Shown piece by piece: positions 8,091-16,080 of a DNA stretch of 44,934 nucleotides. This stretch comes from an uncultured Bacillota bacterium (lineage in GTDB: Bacteria > Bacillota > Clostridia > Lachnospirales > Lachnospiraceae): positions 1 to 44,934 of the forward strand of contig CATWQE010000021.1 of NCBI GenBank assembly GCA_958352855.1, read 5' to 3'. Every line of letters starts with the position of its first letter. Position 1 is the stretch's first letter. Made by a program: the position numbers and the translations under genes. The notes beneath the pieces were generated by a model, which worked only from the letters and a program-made list of their open reading frames with translations, searched no databases and was not told the DNA's origin.

Positions 8091-9107
8091 ATGAAATTGT
8101 TGTCAGTTGCAGTACCCTGTTATAATTCCCAGGAGTATATGAGAAATTGTATTGATTCCCTTTTAGAAGGCCAGGATTTAGTGGAAATTATTATTGTAGA
8201 CGACGGGTCTAAAGATAATACAGCAGCAATTGCAGATGAATATGCTGCAAAATATCCGGATATTGTAAAGGCAGTCCACCAGGAAAACGGAGGGCATGGA
8301 GAAGCGGTAAATACAGGGCTTCGCAATGCTACAGGGCTGTATTTTAAGGTAGTAGACAGTGATGACTGGGTGAACAAAGAAGCCTATCTGGCTATTTTGG
8401 ATAAGCTGCGTGAAATTACAGGTGGCCCACAGACTCTGGATATGATGATTAGCAACTTTGTCTATGAAAAACAGGGGGCAAAGAGAAAAAAAGTCATGCG
8501 GTATAAAAGCTATATGCCGGAGAATAAGATTTTCACCTGGAAGGAAATGGGAAGGATGCCAGTGGGAAAATACATCTTAATGCATTCTGTGATTTACCGT
8601 ACAGGACTGCTGAGAGATTGCGGACTGGAACTGCCGAAGCATACGTTTTATGTGGACAATCTCTTTGTATATCAGCCGCTTCCCCATGTACAGACCATGT
8701 ACTATATGGATGTGAATTTTTACCGTTACTTCATTGGAAGAGAAGATCAGTCTGTCCATGAAGACGTTATGATTCGCAGAATTGACCAGCAGCTTTTTGT
8801 GAACCGTATTATGATTGATACCATTGCAGGAGCCAAAAATATTGAAAAAAATATCCGGCGTTATATGCTGCGGTATCTGGATATTATTATGGCAGTATCT
8901 TCTATTATGCTTATTCGTTCCGGAACAGAGGAAAACCTGAATAAGAAAAAAGAACTGTGGAAATATTTGAAAAATGCAGATATCCGTATCTATCGAAAGC
9001 TGTATATGGGAATTCTCGGAAGAGGCGTTAATCTGCCGGGAGGAAGCGGAAGAAAAATTGCTGTGGAAATTTATAAGGTAGTACAGAAATTATACGGATT
9101 TAATTAA
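8091..9107 (+). CDS. Family 2 glycosyltransferase
   Basis: This GT-A fold glycosyltransferase of 338 residues probably adds a sugar to a wall or membrane glycan. It starts with SVAVPCYNSQEYMRNCIDSLL. The nucleotide-sugar site is IVDDGSKDNTA near residue 37, and the metal-binding DxD-type motif is VVDSDDW near residue 87. No transmembrane helices are apparent, and the C-terminus is basic. GAGGAGG lies before the ATG, which directly follows the mutY stop codon. It is the last gene before a strong terminator. Donor and acceptor cannot be told. Confidence 0.9.
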   Translation: MKLLSVAVPCYNSQEYMRNCIDSLLEGQDLVEIIIVDDGSKDNTAAIADEYAAKYPDIVKAVHQENGGHGEAVNTGLRNATGLYFKVVDSDDWVNKEAYLAILDKLREITGGPQTLDMMISNFVYEKQGAKRKKVMRYKSYMPENKIFTWKEMGRMPVGKYILMHSVIYRTGLLRDCGLELPKHTFYVDNLFVYQPLPHVQTMYYMDVNFYRYFIGREDQSVHEDVMIRRIDQQLFVNRIMIDTIAGAKNIEKNIRRYMLRYLDIIMAVSSIMLIRSGTEENLNKKKELWKYLKNADIRIYRKLYMGILGRGVNLPGGSGRKIAVEIYKVVQKLYGFN

Positions 9108-9111
9108 AAAG

Positions 9112-9159
9112 AAAGGACTGTGGTACGAAATACATGTTATTTCATGCCATAGTCCTTTT
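9112..9159. terminator. Bidirectional terminator between convergent genes
   Basis: AAAGGACT pairs with AGTCCTTT, with further TGG/CCA and GAAAT/ATTTC pairing inside, and A and T runs at the two ends. It sits between the convergent glycosyltransferase (plus) and PAP2 gene (minus) and can serve both. Confidence 0.85.
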
Positions 9160-9180
9160 ATCTGTTGTTTTGTTAATTGC

Positions 9181-9825
9181 CTATGCTTGTACAATCTCTT
9201 TGGCATGTACTGCCCTGGGGCGGTACAGAAGCTGGTAGCAAACCAGATTCAGAGCAAAGGCAGCAACCACATCAATGACTGTATGCTGCTTTAAGAATAC
9301 CGTCGCCAGAATGATAAGGACGGTGAGAATCCAGACACTGCCCAGGAATACCTTGTGCTTCTTAAAAGGCTTATGGCGGAAAATCGCAATGCAGCAAGCC
9401 ACAGAGTTAAACACATGAATGCTGGGAAGAATGTTTGTGGGTGTATCTACAAGATACAGGCTTTGTACTAACTGGATAAAAATACTGTCTCCGCTTAACT
9501 GAGGCCTGAGATTCTGACCATTCGGGTAAATCAGAGATACCAAAATGAACAGGGTCATGCCGATTCCCAAGGTGCAGATGAGCTGCCAGTATTCTTTTTT
9601 GTTCTTGTTTATAAAACTGAAGTAAATTACAGTGGCAGCAACGTAGAAGAACCACAGAAGATAGGGGATGATAAAATATTCACAGAAAGGAATATAATCA
9701 TCCAGCTTAACGTGGATAATATTAGGTTGTACATTGCGTTGTTCCACATAGCGGAAGGCCATCATATACAGGATTCCATAAACTGGAATAATCCATGTAT
9801 GGCGGTATTTTTTTAGAAAATTCAC
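9181..9825 (-). CDS. PAP2-family membrane phosphatase
   Basis: This integral membrane protein of 214 residues with about six hydrophobic segments probably dephosphorylates a lipid phosphate. The PAP2 signature is present in altered form: LPSIHVFNS (PSxH-like, catalytic His) and KQHTVIDVV (H-x3-D). The upstream KxxxRP-type motif is not clear. Translation starts at a GTG (9823-9825) behind GAGGTG. A promoter of its own lies upstream, between it and the phosphodiesterase gene. With the two genes upstream it makes a lipid-turnover group. Phosphatidic acid, diacylglycerol pyrophosphate or undecaprenyl pyrophosphate are all possible substrates. Confidence 0.85.
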   Translation of the reverse strand: MNFLKKYRHTWIIPVYGILYMMAFRYVEQRNVQPNIIHVKLDDYIPFCEYFIIPYLLWFFYVAATVIYFSFINKNKKEYWQLICTLGIGMTLFILVSLIYPNGQNLRPQLSGDSIFIQLVQSLYLVDTPTNILPSIHVFNSVACCIAIFRHKPFKKHKVFLGSVWILTVLIILATVFLKQHTVIDVVAAFALNLVCYQLLYRPRAVHAKEIVQA

Positions 9826-9873
9826 AGTAGCACCTCGCGATTCCGGCTTAACACCTCTTTTTTGATACCTGCT

Positions 9874-9902
9874 ATTATAGCACAGTCATTTTTTTACCAC
9901 AA
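9874..9902 (-). promoter_or_regulatory. Sigma-A type promoter of the PAP2 gene
   Basis: On the minus strand TTGTGG (9897-9902), 17 bases, TATAAT (9874-9879), with an extended TG two bases before the -10. It shows the PAP2 gene can be transcribed apart from the two genes upstream of it. Confidence 0.75.
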
Positions 9903-9926
9903 TGCAGTTTATAGTACTTTTAGAAT

Positions 9927-10766
9927 TTATACAGGATGTTTATGGACAGGAATAAAACTGTCAAAAATAATAGAGTCAAAATGTGTCAGATTCTGCTCAA
10001 ATACAGTCTCTGAGCGGATGGTCCAGGCAAAAGTAGGAGCATGGTAGAGACACTTGTTTAACAGGAAGCTCACATTGTGCCGGTCTTTGTAACAGTAGGC
10101 AATAAAATCAGGCCTGCCTAAAAAATTCAAAAGCAGATATTTTACCAGAAAAGAGAGGAAATATCCGCCTTCTGCTACCGGACGCGTTAAATTGGCAGAG
10201 AGCTGTCCCCGTACCACCTGCTTGCGGTGCTTTTTGTACCAGCGAAGCGCCAGAGGATTAAAGGATTCAATACAGTAATCTCCGGTGTAGCCCATGAGAA
10301 GCTCATCGGCAAGCTGGCAGGTAAGCGTGCTAAGACAAGGCAGTTTGATTTCGATTAACAAAGGAACCTGTCCATGAACCAGTTTTAAAACATCCTGAAA
10401 GAGGGGAATTTTCTCATCCGTATGTCCCAGGGGTACCTTCTGCAATTCCTCATAAGTCATTTCACAGACAGGAAGGTCAATGCCACACATCCTGGACAGT
10501 GTGTGGTCATGGAACACAACAACCTGTTTATCCTTAGTAAGCTGAATATCTAATTCAATGCCATATCCTTTTTGCACTGCATTGGCAAAGGCAGCCATGG
10601 AATTTTCCGGAATACGCTGGTCTGGTGTAAACAGACCCCTGTGAGCAAACAGGCAGTGAAGAAAAGTTTTTACTTCTTTTTTTCTTTGCATATTTGGCAT
10701 GATACAGTAAAAATAAAGACAAAAAAGAAGAAACAGTATCAGCGCAATGAGCAAGAGTGTTTTCAT
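9927..10766 (-). CDS. Membrane-anchored glycerophosphodiester phosphodiesterase
   Basis: This enzyme cleaves glycerophosphodiesters to G3P and an alcohol. The 279-residue protein has an N-terminal transmembrane segment (about residues 3-23) followed by a GDPD barrel. FAHRGLFTPDQRIPENSMAAF holds the catalytic HR and EN pair, IELDIQLTKDKQVVVFHD the metal-binding ELD and the second catalytic His, and LLIEIK a further conserved Glu. GGGGG lies before the ATG, and the kinase gene ends 14 bases upstream. Its G3P product would feed the dehydrogenase set at 2.3-5.5 kb, a plausible metabolic link. Confidence 0.92.
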   Translation of the reverse strand: MKTLLLIALILFLLFCLYFYCIMPNMQRKKEVKTFLHCLFAHRGLFTPDQRIPENSMAAFANAVQKGYGIELDIQLTKDKQVVVFHDHTLSRMCGIDLPVCEMTYEELQKVPLGHTDEKIPLFQDVLKLVHGQVPLLIEIKLPCLSTLTCQLADELLMGYTGDYCIESFNPLALRWYKKHRKQVVRGQLSANLTRPVAEGGYFLSFLVKYLLLNFLGRPDFIAYCYKDRHNVSFLLNKCLYHAPTFAWTIRSETVFEQNLTHFDSIIFDSFIPVHKHPV

Positions 10767-10780
10767 AGCACAAGCCCCCT

Positions 10781-11704
10781 TTATCTTTTGATGGTTTTCA
10801 GTTTCTTTTCGCTGAGTGTGAAGGTGACCTGAGTAACCTTTCCAAGAACTTCTCCGTCACAGTGTACGGGAAGCGTTTTTTTGGTAATGACCTCCATATG
10901 GCGGCAACGCTTCATATGTACGCCTTTAAAGAAAATATGTTTTCCGAAAAAGGCGGTTGGAAACAGAGTAAGGACTTTCAGTTTAGACAATTTTCCAAGG
11001 AGACAGAAATCCAGCAGTCCATCATCATAGGAAGCGTCAGGGCAGAACTTGGCGCCGCCTCCTTCATATTTCAGATTCATGGCAGCCAGGAAGAAAAACA
11101 TGGGAAAACGACAGATTTCCTTCTGATCCAGACGAAGGGATACGGGGCAGGTTCTGTAGGCGATTAATTGCTTCAGAGCCACTACCACGTAGGTTAATTT
11201 TCCAAGACCAAGCCGGTTAAAAATTTTTTTCATGGGGGTTACTGAAACCTCTGCGCAGATACCTGCATCATACCCAATGCCGCTGCTTACCAGAAAATAC
11301 CGGGAAAAATCAGGCGTTCTGGTCTGACCAACATCCAGAAAAACAAATTCTTCAGGCTGTAGAATCCGTTCTATACAGGCGTGTATGTCTGTGGAAAGTC
11401 CCAGACCCCGGGCAAAATCGTTCCCGGAGCCGGTAGGAATATAGCCCAGGGTAATATGGGAAAAATCTGTTTCCATTAGTCCGTTTATCACTTCGTTTAA
11501 GGTTCCGTCACCGCCCAGAACACTAAGGGTACAGGGAAGTCCAAGCCCTGCAATCTGTCTGGATAAAGCCATGGCGTGTCCTGGATATTCTGTGAAAAAT
11601 ACTTCATACTCAATCTTTTTTTCTTTTAAAATATTCTCAGCCTCCTGCCACAGATGTAATCCATGGCCAGAGCGGGAATTTGGATTTACAATAAAATAAT
11701 ACAT
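10781..11704 (-). CDS. Diacylglycerol kinase-like lipid kinase (YegS/DgkB/BmrU family)
   Basis: The 307-residue protein has the DAGK catalytic domain: FIVNPNSRSGHG at the N-terminus, the ATP-binding LGGDGTLNEVINGL near residue 63, and PTGSGNDFARGLG near residue 91. The remaining beta-sandwich domain ends with VHCDGEVLG, also typical. It probably phosphorylates diacylglycerol to recycle lipid left from teichoic acid or glycolipid synthesis. AGGTG is spaced 5 bases from the ATG. It leads a minus-strand group with the phosphodiesterase and PAP2 phosphatase, the latter able to reverse its reaction. Confidence 0.93.
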   Translation of the reverse strand: MYYFIVNPNSRSGHGLHLWQEAENILKEKKIEYEVFFTEYPGHAMALSRQIAGLGLPCTLSVLGGDGTLNEVINGLMETDFSHITLGYIPTGSGNDFARGLGLSTDIHACIERILQPEEFVFLDVGQTRTPDFSRYFLVSSGIGYDAGICAEVSVTPMKKIFNRLGLGKLTYVVVALKQLIAYRTCPVSLRLDQKEICRFPMFFFLAAMNLKYEGGGAKFCPDASYDDGLLDFCLLGKLSKLKVLTLFPTAFFGKHIFFKGVHMKRCRHMEVITKKTLPVHCDGEVLGKVTQVTFTLSEKKLKTIKR

Positions 11705-11739
11705 GGTTCACCTGCCTGTTATCTTCAAGTATTTCTTTT

Positions 11740-11768
11740 ATTGTAGCAGTTTCAGGCAGGAAGGACAA
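11740..11768 (-). promoter_or_regulatory. Sigma-A type promoter of the lipid kinase-phosphodiesterase operon
   Basis: On the minus strand TTGTCC (11763-11768), 17 bases, TACAAT (11740-11745), preceded by the extended TGC. Confidence 0.75.
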
Positions 11769-11782
11769 GGAAAAAAAGCTCT

Positions 11783-12580
11783 TTAGTAAGAAGGCGGGGC
11801 TGCGTCTAAGAAGGTGCTGTAGCCGGCTCTACGCAGAGACTGCTCCATTTTTACCGCGTTTTCTAAGACACGAAAGGCGCCTACCTGTACTTTATAAAGG
11901 CCATCCTGGTGAAGCAAGAAGGCGGGGAAACCGCGGTCTAAAAGCTCATAGAGCATGCGGTCCGCGTTGGCGCGGTTACGGAAGCTTCCGGTTTGCACAC
12001 GATAATAGATGCGATGATCCTCTGGTTCCTGATTTTGGTTTAGCTCTTCTTCATCCAGTGTACCTAAAATGCCGGAAGCAATAGCCTGGGCAATTTCCTG
12101 AAACTGACTGTCAAATTGTTTGTTGTCGGCGTCTGTATTGAGAAATCCGGTTTCGATTAAGAGAGCAGGCATTTTTGTCCGGCGAAGAACCACCAGACCG
12201 GGTCTGGCTTCTACGCCTAAATCACGAAAGCCCAGTTCGCCAAGGGCGCCATTGATATTTTCTGCCATATCCAGTTTTTGACCGGATTTGTCATAGACCA
12301 GAACCTCTGTGCCACTGTATTGATTTGGCACAGGACTGGAATTTCTGTGAAAAGAAATAAAGAAGTCCGCCCCTGAGGCGTTGGCAAGCTGTGCTTTTTC
12401 AAAGGGAGTCTGATAAACATCTGTGGTTCTGGTGTATTCTACATCCACACCGTTTTGGGACAAAATTTCTCCAACAGCAAGAGCCAGTCGGAGATTGTCA
12501 TCTTTTTCCTGCCTGCCCTGGTAGGTGGCGCCTAAATCGGCACCCCCGTGACCGGCATCTACGATTACCTTATAAGCCAT
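11783..12580 (-). CDS. N-acetylmuramoyl-L-alanine amidase with SPOR domain, CwlC-like
   Basis: This zinc amidase cuts the bond between muramic acid and the stem peptide. The Amidase_3 domain fills about residues 3-175: VDAGHGGADLG (Zn His), then FISFHRN (second Zn His) and LLIETGFLNT (catalytic Glu). A C-terminal SPOR domain (about 190-265) has YRVQTGSFRNRANADRM and YKVQVGAF. No signal peptide or transmembrane segment is present. Size, domain order and lack of export signal match Bacillus CwlC, which acts in mother-cell lysis at the end of sporulation; that role is inferred. The second ATG (12580) is preferred, because CAGGAG lies 7 bases before it and only 1 base before the first ATG. Confidence 0.9.
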   Translation of the reverse strand: MAYKVIVDAGHGGADLGATYQGRQEKDDNLRLALAVGEILSQNGVDVEYTRTTDVYQTPFEKAQLANASGADFFISFHRNSSPVPNQYSGTEVLVYDKSGQKLDMAENINGALGELGFRDLGVEARPGLVVLRRTKMPALLIETGFLNTDADNKQFDSQFQEIAQAIASGILGTLDEEELNQNQEPEDHRIYYRVQTGSFRNRANADRMLYELLDRGFPAFLLHQDGLYKVQVGAFRVLENAVKMEQSLRRAGYSTFLDAAPPSY

Positions 12581-12609
12581 TTGCATACTCCTGGAAAATC
12601 CTTCTGTTC

Positions 12610-12639
12610 AGTATATGCAGAGCAGCAGTTTGATGTGAA
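12610..12639 (-). promoter_or_regulatory. Promoter of the CwlC-like amidase, possible sigma-K type
   Basis: On the minus strand a sigma-A reading is TTCACA (12634-12639), 18 bases, TATACT (12610-12615). The same bases also fit a sporulation sigma-K reading: AC, 17 bases, CATATACTG (consensus CATA-N3-TA). The second reading would agree with a mother-cell lytic enzyme. The sequence alone cannot decide. Confidence 0.5.
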
Positions 12640-12675
12640 AAAAATCTAAAAATACCATAAATTTTCCCTTTGGTC

Positions 12676-12704
12676 TTTTCAGTGTATGCGAAACGTGCTA
12701 AAAT
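12676..12704 (+). promoter_or_regulatory. Promoter of the membrane-anchored protein gene
   Basis: TTTTCA (12676-12681), 17 bases, TAAAAT (12699-12704), with an extended TGC. Its position places transcription start near 12711, so the longer reading frame beginning at 12670 is not translated in full, and the ATG at 12745 is the likely start. Confidence 0.6.
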
Positions 12705-12744
12705 GCTTTTCAATGGAATGTATACAGAAAAGGACGAAAGAGAC

Positions 12745-13368
12745 ATGAAGAAACTACAGGGAAACGAAGAAGCAAAAAAGAAATGGGAGAATTTCTGGTA
12801 CTATTATAAGTATCATGTACTGGCAGGCGTATTTATTCTGGTATGTATTATTGTCTTTGCCAAAGATATGTTGTCTAAAATTGACTATGACTACTGTGTC
12901 AGCGTTGTAGGAAGCTATGCAGTTCCGGAAGAAGACAAGGCTGCCCTGCAAAAATGGTTTGAGGAACATGGAGAGGACTTAAACGAAGACGGTGAGATTC
13001 ATGTACAGGTGGCAGATTACTTCCTTCCAAGTGAGGATGACGCGGGATTTGACCCACAAATGTATGCTGCCAGCCAGACAAAGCTTACCGTAGATTTACA
13101 GGAAGGAACCAGTATGATTTACTTCCTGAGCGAAGAGAATTACAAAAGATTCCTGGAAATGGATGCGTTTCCGACAGAAGAGGAAACTGTTAAAATGCAG
13201 GAATGTAACGGATTTAAGGAAATCGGAAGTCCCGCGGCTATGGAGGATATGGTTGTCACCATGCGCCTTATGTATGATGAGTCAAAACTTGGGAAAGACA
13301 ACGAGATGCAGGATTATTTTGAGAAAAGCAAAGTATTGCTGGATGAGTTTATAGGAACAACAGAATAG
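12745..13368 (+). CDS. Unrecognised single-pass membrane protein
   Basis: About 207 residues from the ATG at 12745. I do not recognise a named family. A charged, aromatic N-terminus with the pattern KKKWENFWYYYKYH is followed by one hydrophobic segment (about residues 28-46), then an acidic outer domain of about 160 residues. This head-and-helix layout is common in small Lachnospiraceae membrane proteins of unknown role. The gene stands alone between its own promoter and a clear terminator, so context gives no function. Confidence 0.8.
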   Translation: MKKLQGNEEAKKKWENFWYYYKYHVLAGVFILVCIIVFAKDMLSKIDYDYCVSVVGSYAVPEEDKAALQKWFEEHGEDLNEDGEIHVQVADYFLPSEDDAGFDPQMYAASQTKLTVDLQEGTSMIYFLSEENYKRFLEMDAFPTEEETVKMQECNGFKEIGSPAAMEDMVVTMRLMYDESKLGKDNEMQDYFEKSKVLLDEFIGTTE

Positions 13369-13384
13369 AGAAAAAGAAGTTATG

Positions 13385-13420
13385 CTCCCTTGAAAACTAT
13401 GTTTTTGAGGGAGTTTTTTT
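13385..13420 (+). terminator. Intrinsic terminator
   Basis: CTCCCT (13385-13390) pairs with AGGGAG (13408-13413), with an inner AAAAC/GTTTT stem and a run of seven Ts. It ends the single-gene transcript ahead of the molybdate operon. Confidence 0.9.
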
Positions 13421-13514
13421 ATATGAAGATTGATAAATTGTCATTGAAAAAACAAAGCGGCTCTGATACCATAATTTTATGTGTGGCATCTTGTTTTGGA
13501 AAGGAGTAAAATCT

Positions 13515-14351
13515 ATGAAAAAAGGAACCGTATTTACGGTATTTATTCTGGGGATGACAGTCATGATGACCGCCTGCGGTAAAAGCCAGCAAAAGGAACA
13601 GAAGCCTGTGGAACTGACAGTTTTTGCAGCGGCCTCTATGACAGAGACCTTGACGGAAATCGGAGACCTTTACACCAAGGAGCATCCGGAGGTAAAAGTC
13701 AGCTTTAATTTTGATTCCTCTGGGACCTTAAAAACCCAGATTCAGGAAGGAGCGGCCTGCGATTTGTTTATTTCCGCTGGACAGAAGCAAATGGACCAGT
13801 TGGATATACAGGCTGACCCCCAGGTGAATACAGAAGGACTGGATTATGTGCTGGAAGGCTCCAGAACAGATATTCTGGAAAATAAAGTAACCCTTTGTGT
13901 GGCAGAGGGGAGCCAGGCTGGCATTGAGAACTTTGACGATTTGGCAGAGGCCTTAAAAAATAAAGAAATCTTAATGGCCATGGGAAATGAAGATGTTCCG
14001 GTAGGTCAGTATACTCAAAAAATCCTGGATTATTATGGTCTGCAGGAAGAGGAACTGGCGGCAGCCGGTAAGATTTCCTATGGAAGCAATGTAAAAGAAG
14101 TTACCACCCAGATTTCAGAAGGAAGCGTGGACTGTGGTGTGATTTACTGTACAGACGCCTATTCCGCAGGATTAACGGTTTCGGATTCTGCAACACCGGA
14201 AATGTGCGGACAGGTAATTTATCCGGCCAGTGTGTTAAAAACCAGCGCGCACCAGGAAGAGGCGCAGGCGTTTTTAGATTATCTGCAGACCGATACTTCT
14301 ATGGAAATTTTTGAGAAGGTAGGATTTTCACCGGTGAATCAGGAGGGATAG
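13515..14351 (+). CDS. modA: Molybdate-binding lipoprotein ModA
   Basis: This is the substrate-binding part of the molybdate ABC importer, about 278 residues. The start at 13515 has AAAGGAG before it and gives a lipoprotein signal: MKKG, a hydrophobic stretch, then a lipobox ending MTAC (Cys near residue 21). The family signatures LTVFAAASMTETLTEIG, FDSSGTLKTQIQEGAACDLFISAG and the later VGQYTQKIL region are present. It leads the operon modA-modB-modC-moeA-like. A 12-base palindrome, CATAATTTTATG (13470-13481), lies in the leader and may be an operator, but no regulator can be named. Confidence 0.95.
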   Translation: MKKGTVFTVFILGMTVMMTACGKSQQKEQKPVELTVFAAASMTETLTEIGDLYTKEHPEVKVSFNFDSSGTLKTQIQEGAACDLFISAGQKQMDQLDIQADPQVNTEGLDYVLEGSRTDILENKVTLCVAEGSQAGIENFDDLAEALKNKEILMAMGNEDVPVGQYTQKILDYYGLQEEELAAAGKISYGSNVKEVTTQISEGSVDCGVIYCTDAYSAGLTVSDSATPEMCGQVIYPASVLKTSAHQEEAQAFLDYLQTDTSMEIFEKVGFSPVNQEG

Positions 14352-14354
14352 AGG

Positions 14355-15023
14355 ATGGACTGGTATCCCCTTTGGAATTCACTTAGGATTGCAGCAGCAA
14401 GCTGCGTGATTGTTTTTTTTGTGGGAATTTTTGCAGCATATTATGTGGCGAAGCTTCCAAGATGGGTAAAAGGGATTTTGGATGTGTTTTTTACTTTACC
14501 TATGGTGTTGCCGCCTACGGTCTGTGGGTATTTTCTCCTTTTGGTGTTCGGGGTAAAACGGCCTATAGGCATGTTTTTATCAGAACTTGGGGTTCAGGTG
14601 GTTATGACCTGGTATGGCGGAATTCTTGCTTCCGCTGTGGTGGCCTTTCCACTTATGTACCGCACAGCTAGAGGCGCTTTTGAAAGCTTTGATGAGACAT
14701 TGGCCTATGCGGGGCAGACCCTTGGGCTGTCCAATACCTATATTTTTTGGAAAATACGGATGCCAGCCTGTCGTCAGGGGATTCTGGCAGGAACTGTTCT
14801 GGCGTTTGCAAGGGCGTTGGGAGAATACGGAGCAACCAGTATGCTCATTGGCTATATTCCAGGAAAGACAGCCACCATTTCCACAACGGTCTATCAGCTC
14901 TGGCGGACAAATGATGAGGCAGGGGCTTTTGTGTGGGTCATGGTGAATCTTGGGATTTCCACAGTGATTCTTCTGATTGTGAATCTGCTGGAAACCAGAA
15001 ACAGGAAGGCGGTGAAAGCATGA
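14355..15023 (+). CDS. modB: Molybdate ABC transporter permease ModB
   Basis: The 222-residue membrane protein has about five to six transmembrane helices. It has the permease EAA-type loop, with TLGLSNTYIFWKIRMPACRQ followed by FARALGEYGATSMLIGYIPG, typical of ModB/CysT. AGGAGGG lies before the ATG, 3 bases after the modA stop codon. Its stop overlaps the modC start (ATGA). Confidence 0.95.
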   Translation: MDWYPLWNSLRIAAASCVIVFFVGIFAAYYVAKLPRWVKGILDVFFTLPMVLPPTVCGYFLLLVFGVKRPIGMFLSELGVQVVMTWYGGILASAVVAFPLMYRTARGAFESFDETLAYAGQTLGLSNTYIFWKIRMPACRQGILAGTVLAFARALGEYGATSMLIGYIPGKTATISTTVYQLWRTNDEAGAFVWVMVNLGISTVILLIVNLLETRNRKAVKA

Positions 15024-16063
15024 GCCTTTTGGTAGATGTGAGTAAGGATTACGGAAGCTTTCGCTTAGAGGTACATTTGGAGCATGAACAGGGAATTCTG
15101 GGAATGCTGGGGGCTTCCGGCAGCGGAAAAAGTATGACCTTGAAGCTCATTGCAGGAATTATTACCCCGGATAAAGGCAGAATTGTGCTAAATGACAGGG
15201 TACTGTTTGACAGTGAAAAGGGTATCAATCTTCCCCCTCAGAAAAGAAGAGTGGGCTATTTGTTTCAGAACTATGCGCTGTTTCCCAATATGACAGTAGA
15301 AAAAAATATTCTCTGCGGACTGCATTGGGAAAAGAATCAGAAAAAAAGAAGAGGAAAGATGCTGGAGAGCGCAGAACTTTTTCAGATTCAGGAACTTTTG
15401 GGGAAATATCCGGCGCAGTTAAGCGGAGGTCAGCAGCAGAGAGTTGCCCTTGCCAGAATCCTGGTCAGTGAGCCGGAATTACTGTTGCTGGATGAACCCT
15501 TTAGCGCCCTGGATTCGTATTTGAGAGACCAGTTGCAGATTCAGATTCTGGATCTTTTAAAAAGATTTCAGCGGGACGTGATTTTTGTAAGTCACAGCAG
15601 GGATGAGGTGTATCATTTGTGCAGCCAGGTAGCCTTGATTCATGAGGGTAAGATTTTAGAAACAGGAAATACCAAGGAAGTTTTTGCAAATCCCGGAAGC
15701 CGGGCAGGGGCTGCTCTTACGGGCTGCAAAAATATTGCAGCGGCAGTAAAGACCGGAGAATATGAAGTCCAGGTTCCGGAGTGGGGAATTTCCCTGAAAA
15801 CAGCCAATCCAGTGAAAGACGGACTTTGCGCAGTGGGGCTTCGGGCTCATTATTTCAATCCTAAAGGAAGAGAAAACGTGTATGCAGTACAGTTTTCAGA
15901 GGTCATGGAAGAACCCTTTGAAACTGCGGTTATGTTCCGGTATGAACATCAGGATGCCAAGGCTCCGGATTTGTGGTGGCGGCTGCAAAAGGAACGCTGG
16001 GCAGGACAGATGCCGGAACAGCTTGCCATTGCTCCGCAAAATGTACTGTTATTGTATCAATAA
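15020..16063 (+). CDS. modC: Molybdate ABC transporter ATPase ModC
   Basis: The 347-residue ATPase has Walker A (GASGSGKSMTLK near residue 35), Q-loop (YLFQNYALFPNMT), signature LSGGQQQRVALARIL, Walker B (LLLLDEPFSALD) and H-loop (VSHSRDE). The last 100 residues are shorter than a full ModC with a molybdate-binding TOBE domain but look like one TOBE-like module. The start at 15020 overlaps the modB stop, and AGGCGG lies upstream. Longer frames beginning at 14933 run inside modB and are unlikely. Confidence 0.95.
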   Translation: MSLLVDVSKDYGSFRLEVHLEHEQGILGMLGASGSGKSMTLKLIAGIITPDKGRIVLNDRVLFDSEKGINLPPQKRRVGYLFQNYALFPNMTVEKNILCGLHWEKNQKKRRGKMLESAELFQIQELLGKYPAQLSGGQQQRVALARILVSEPELLLLDEPFSALDSYLRDQLQIQILDLLKRFQRDVIFVSHSRDEVYHLCSQVALIHEGKILETGNTKEVFANPGSRAGAALTGCKNIAAAVKTGEYEVQVPEWGISLKTANPVKDGLCAVGLRAHYFNPKGRENVYAVQFSEVMEEPFETAVMFRYEHQDAKAPDLWWRLQKERWAGQMPEQLAIAPQNVLLLYQ

Positions 16064-16080
16064 AGGAAAGGGAGAAGGAC

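Noticed and set aside
13470..13481. CATAATTTTATG as a -10 box or regulator site for modA
   Set aside because: No -35 at suitable spacing was found and no known molybdate regulator motif matches; only noted as a palindrome.
14462..14946. Overlapping open frames inside modB
   Set aside because: They are shadows of the permease frame with no ribosome sites or protein-like motifs.
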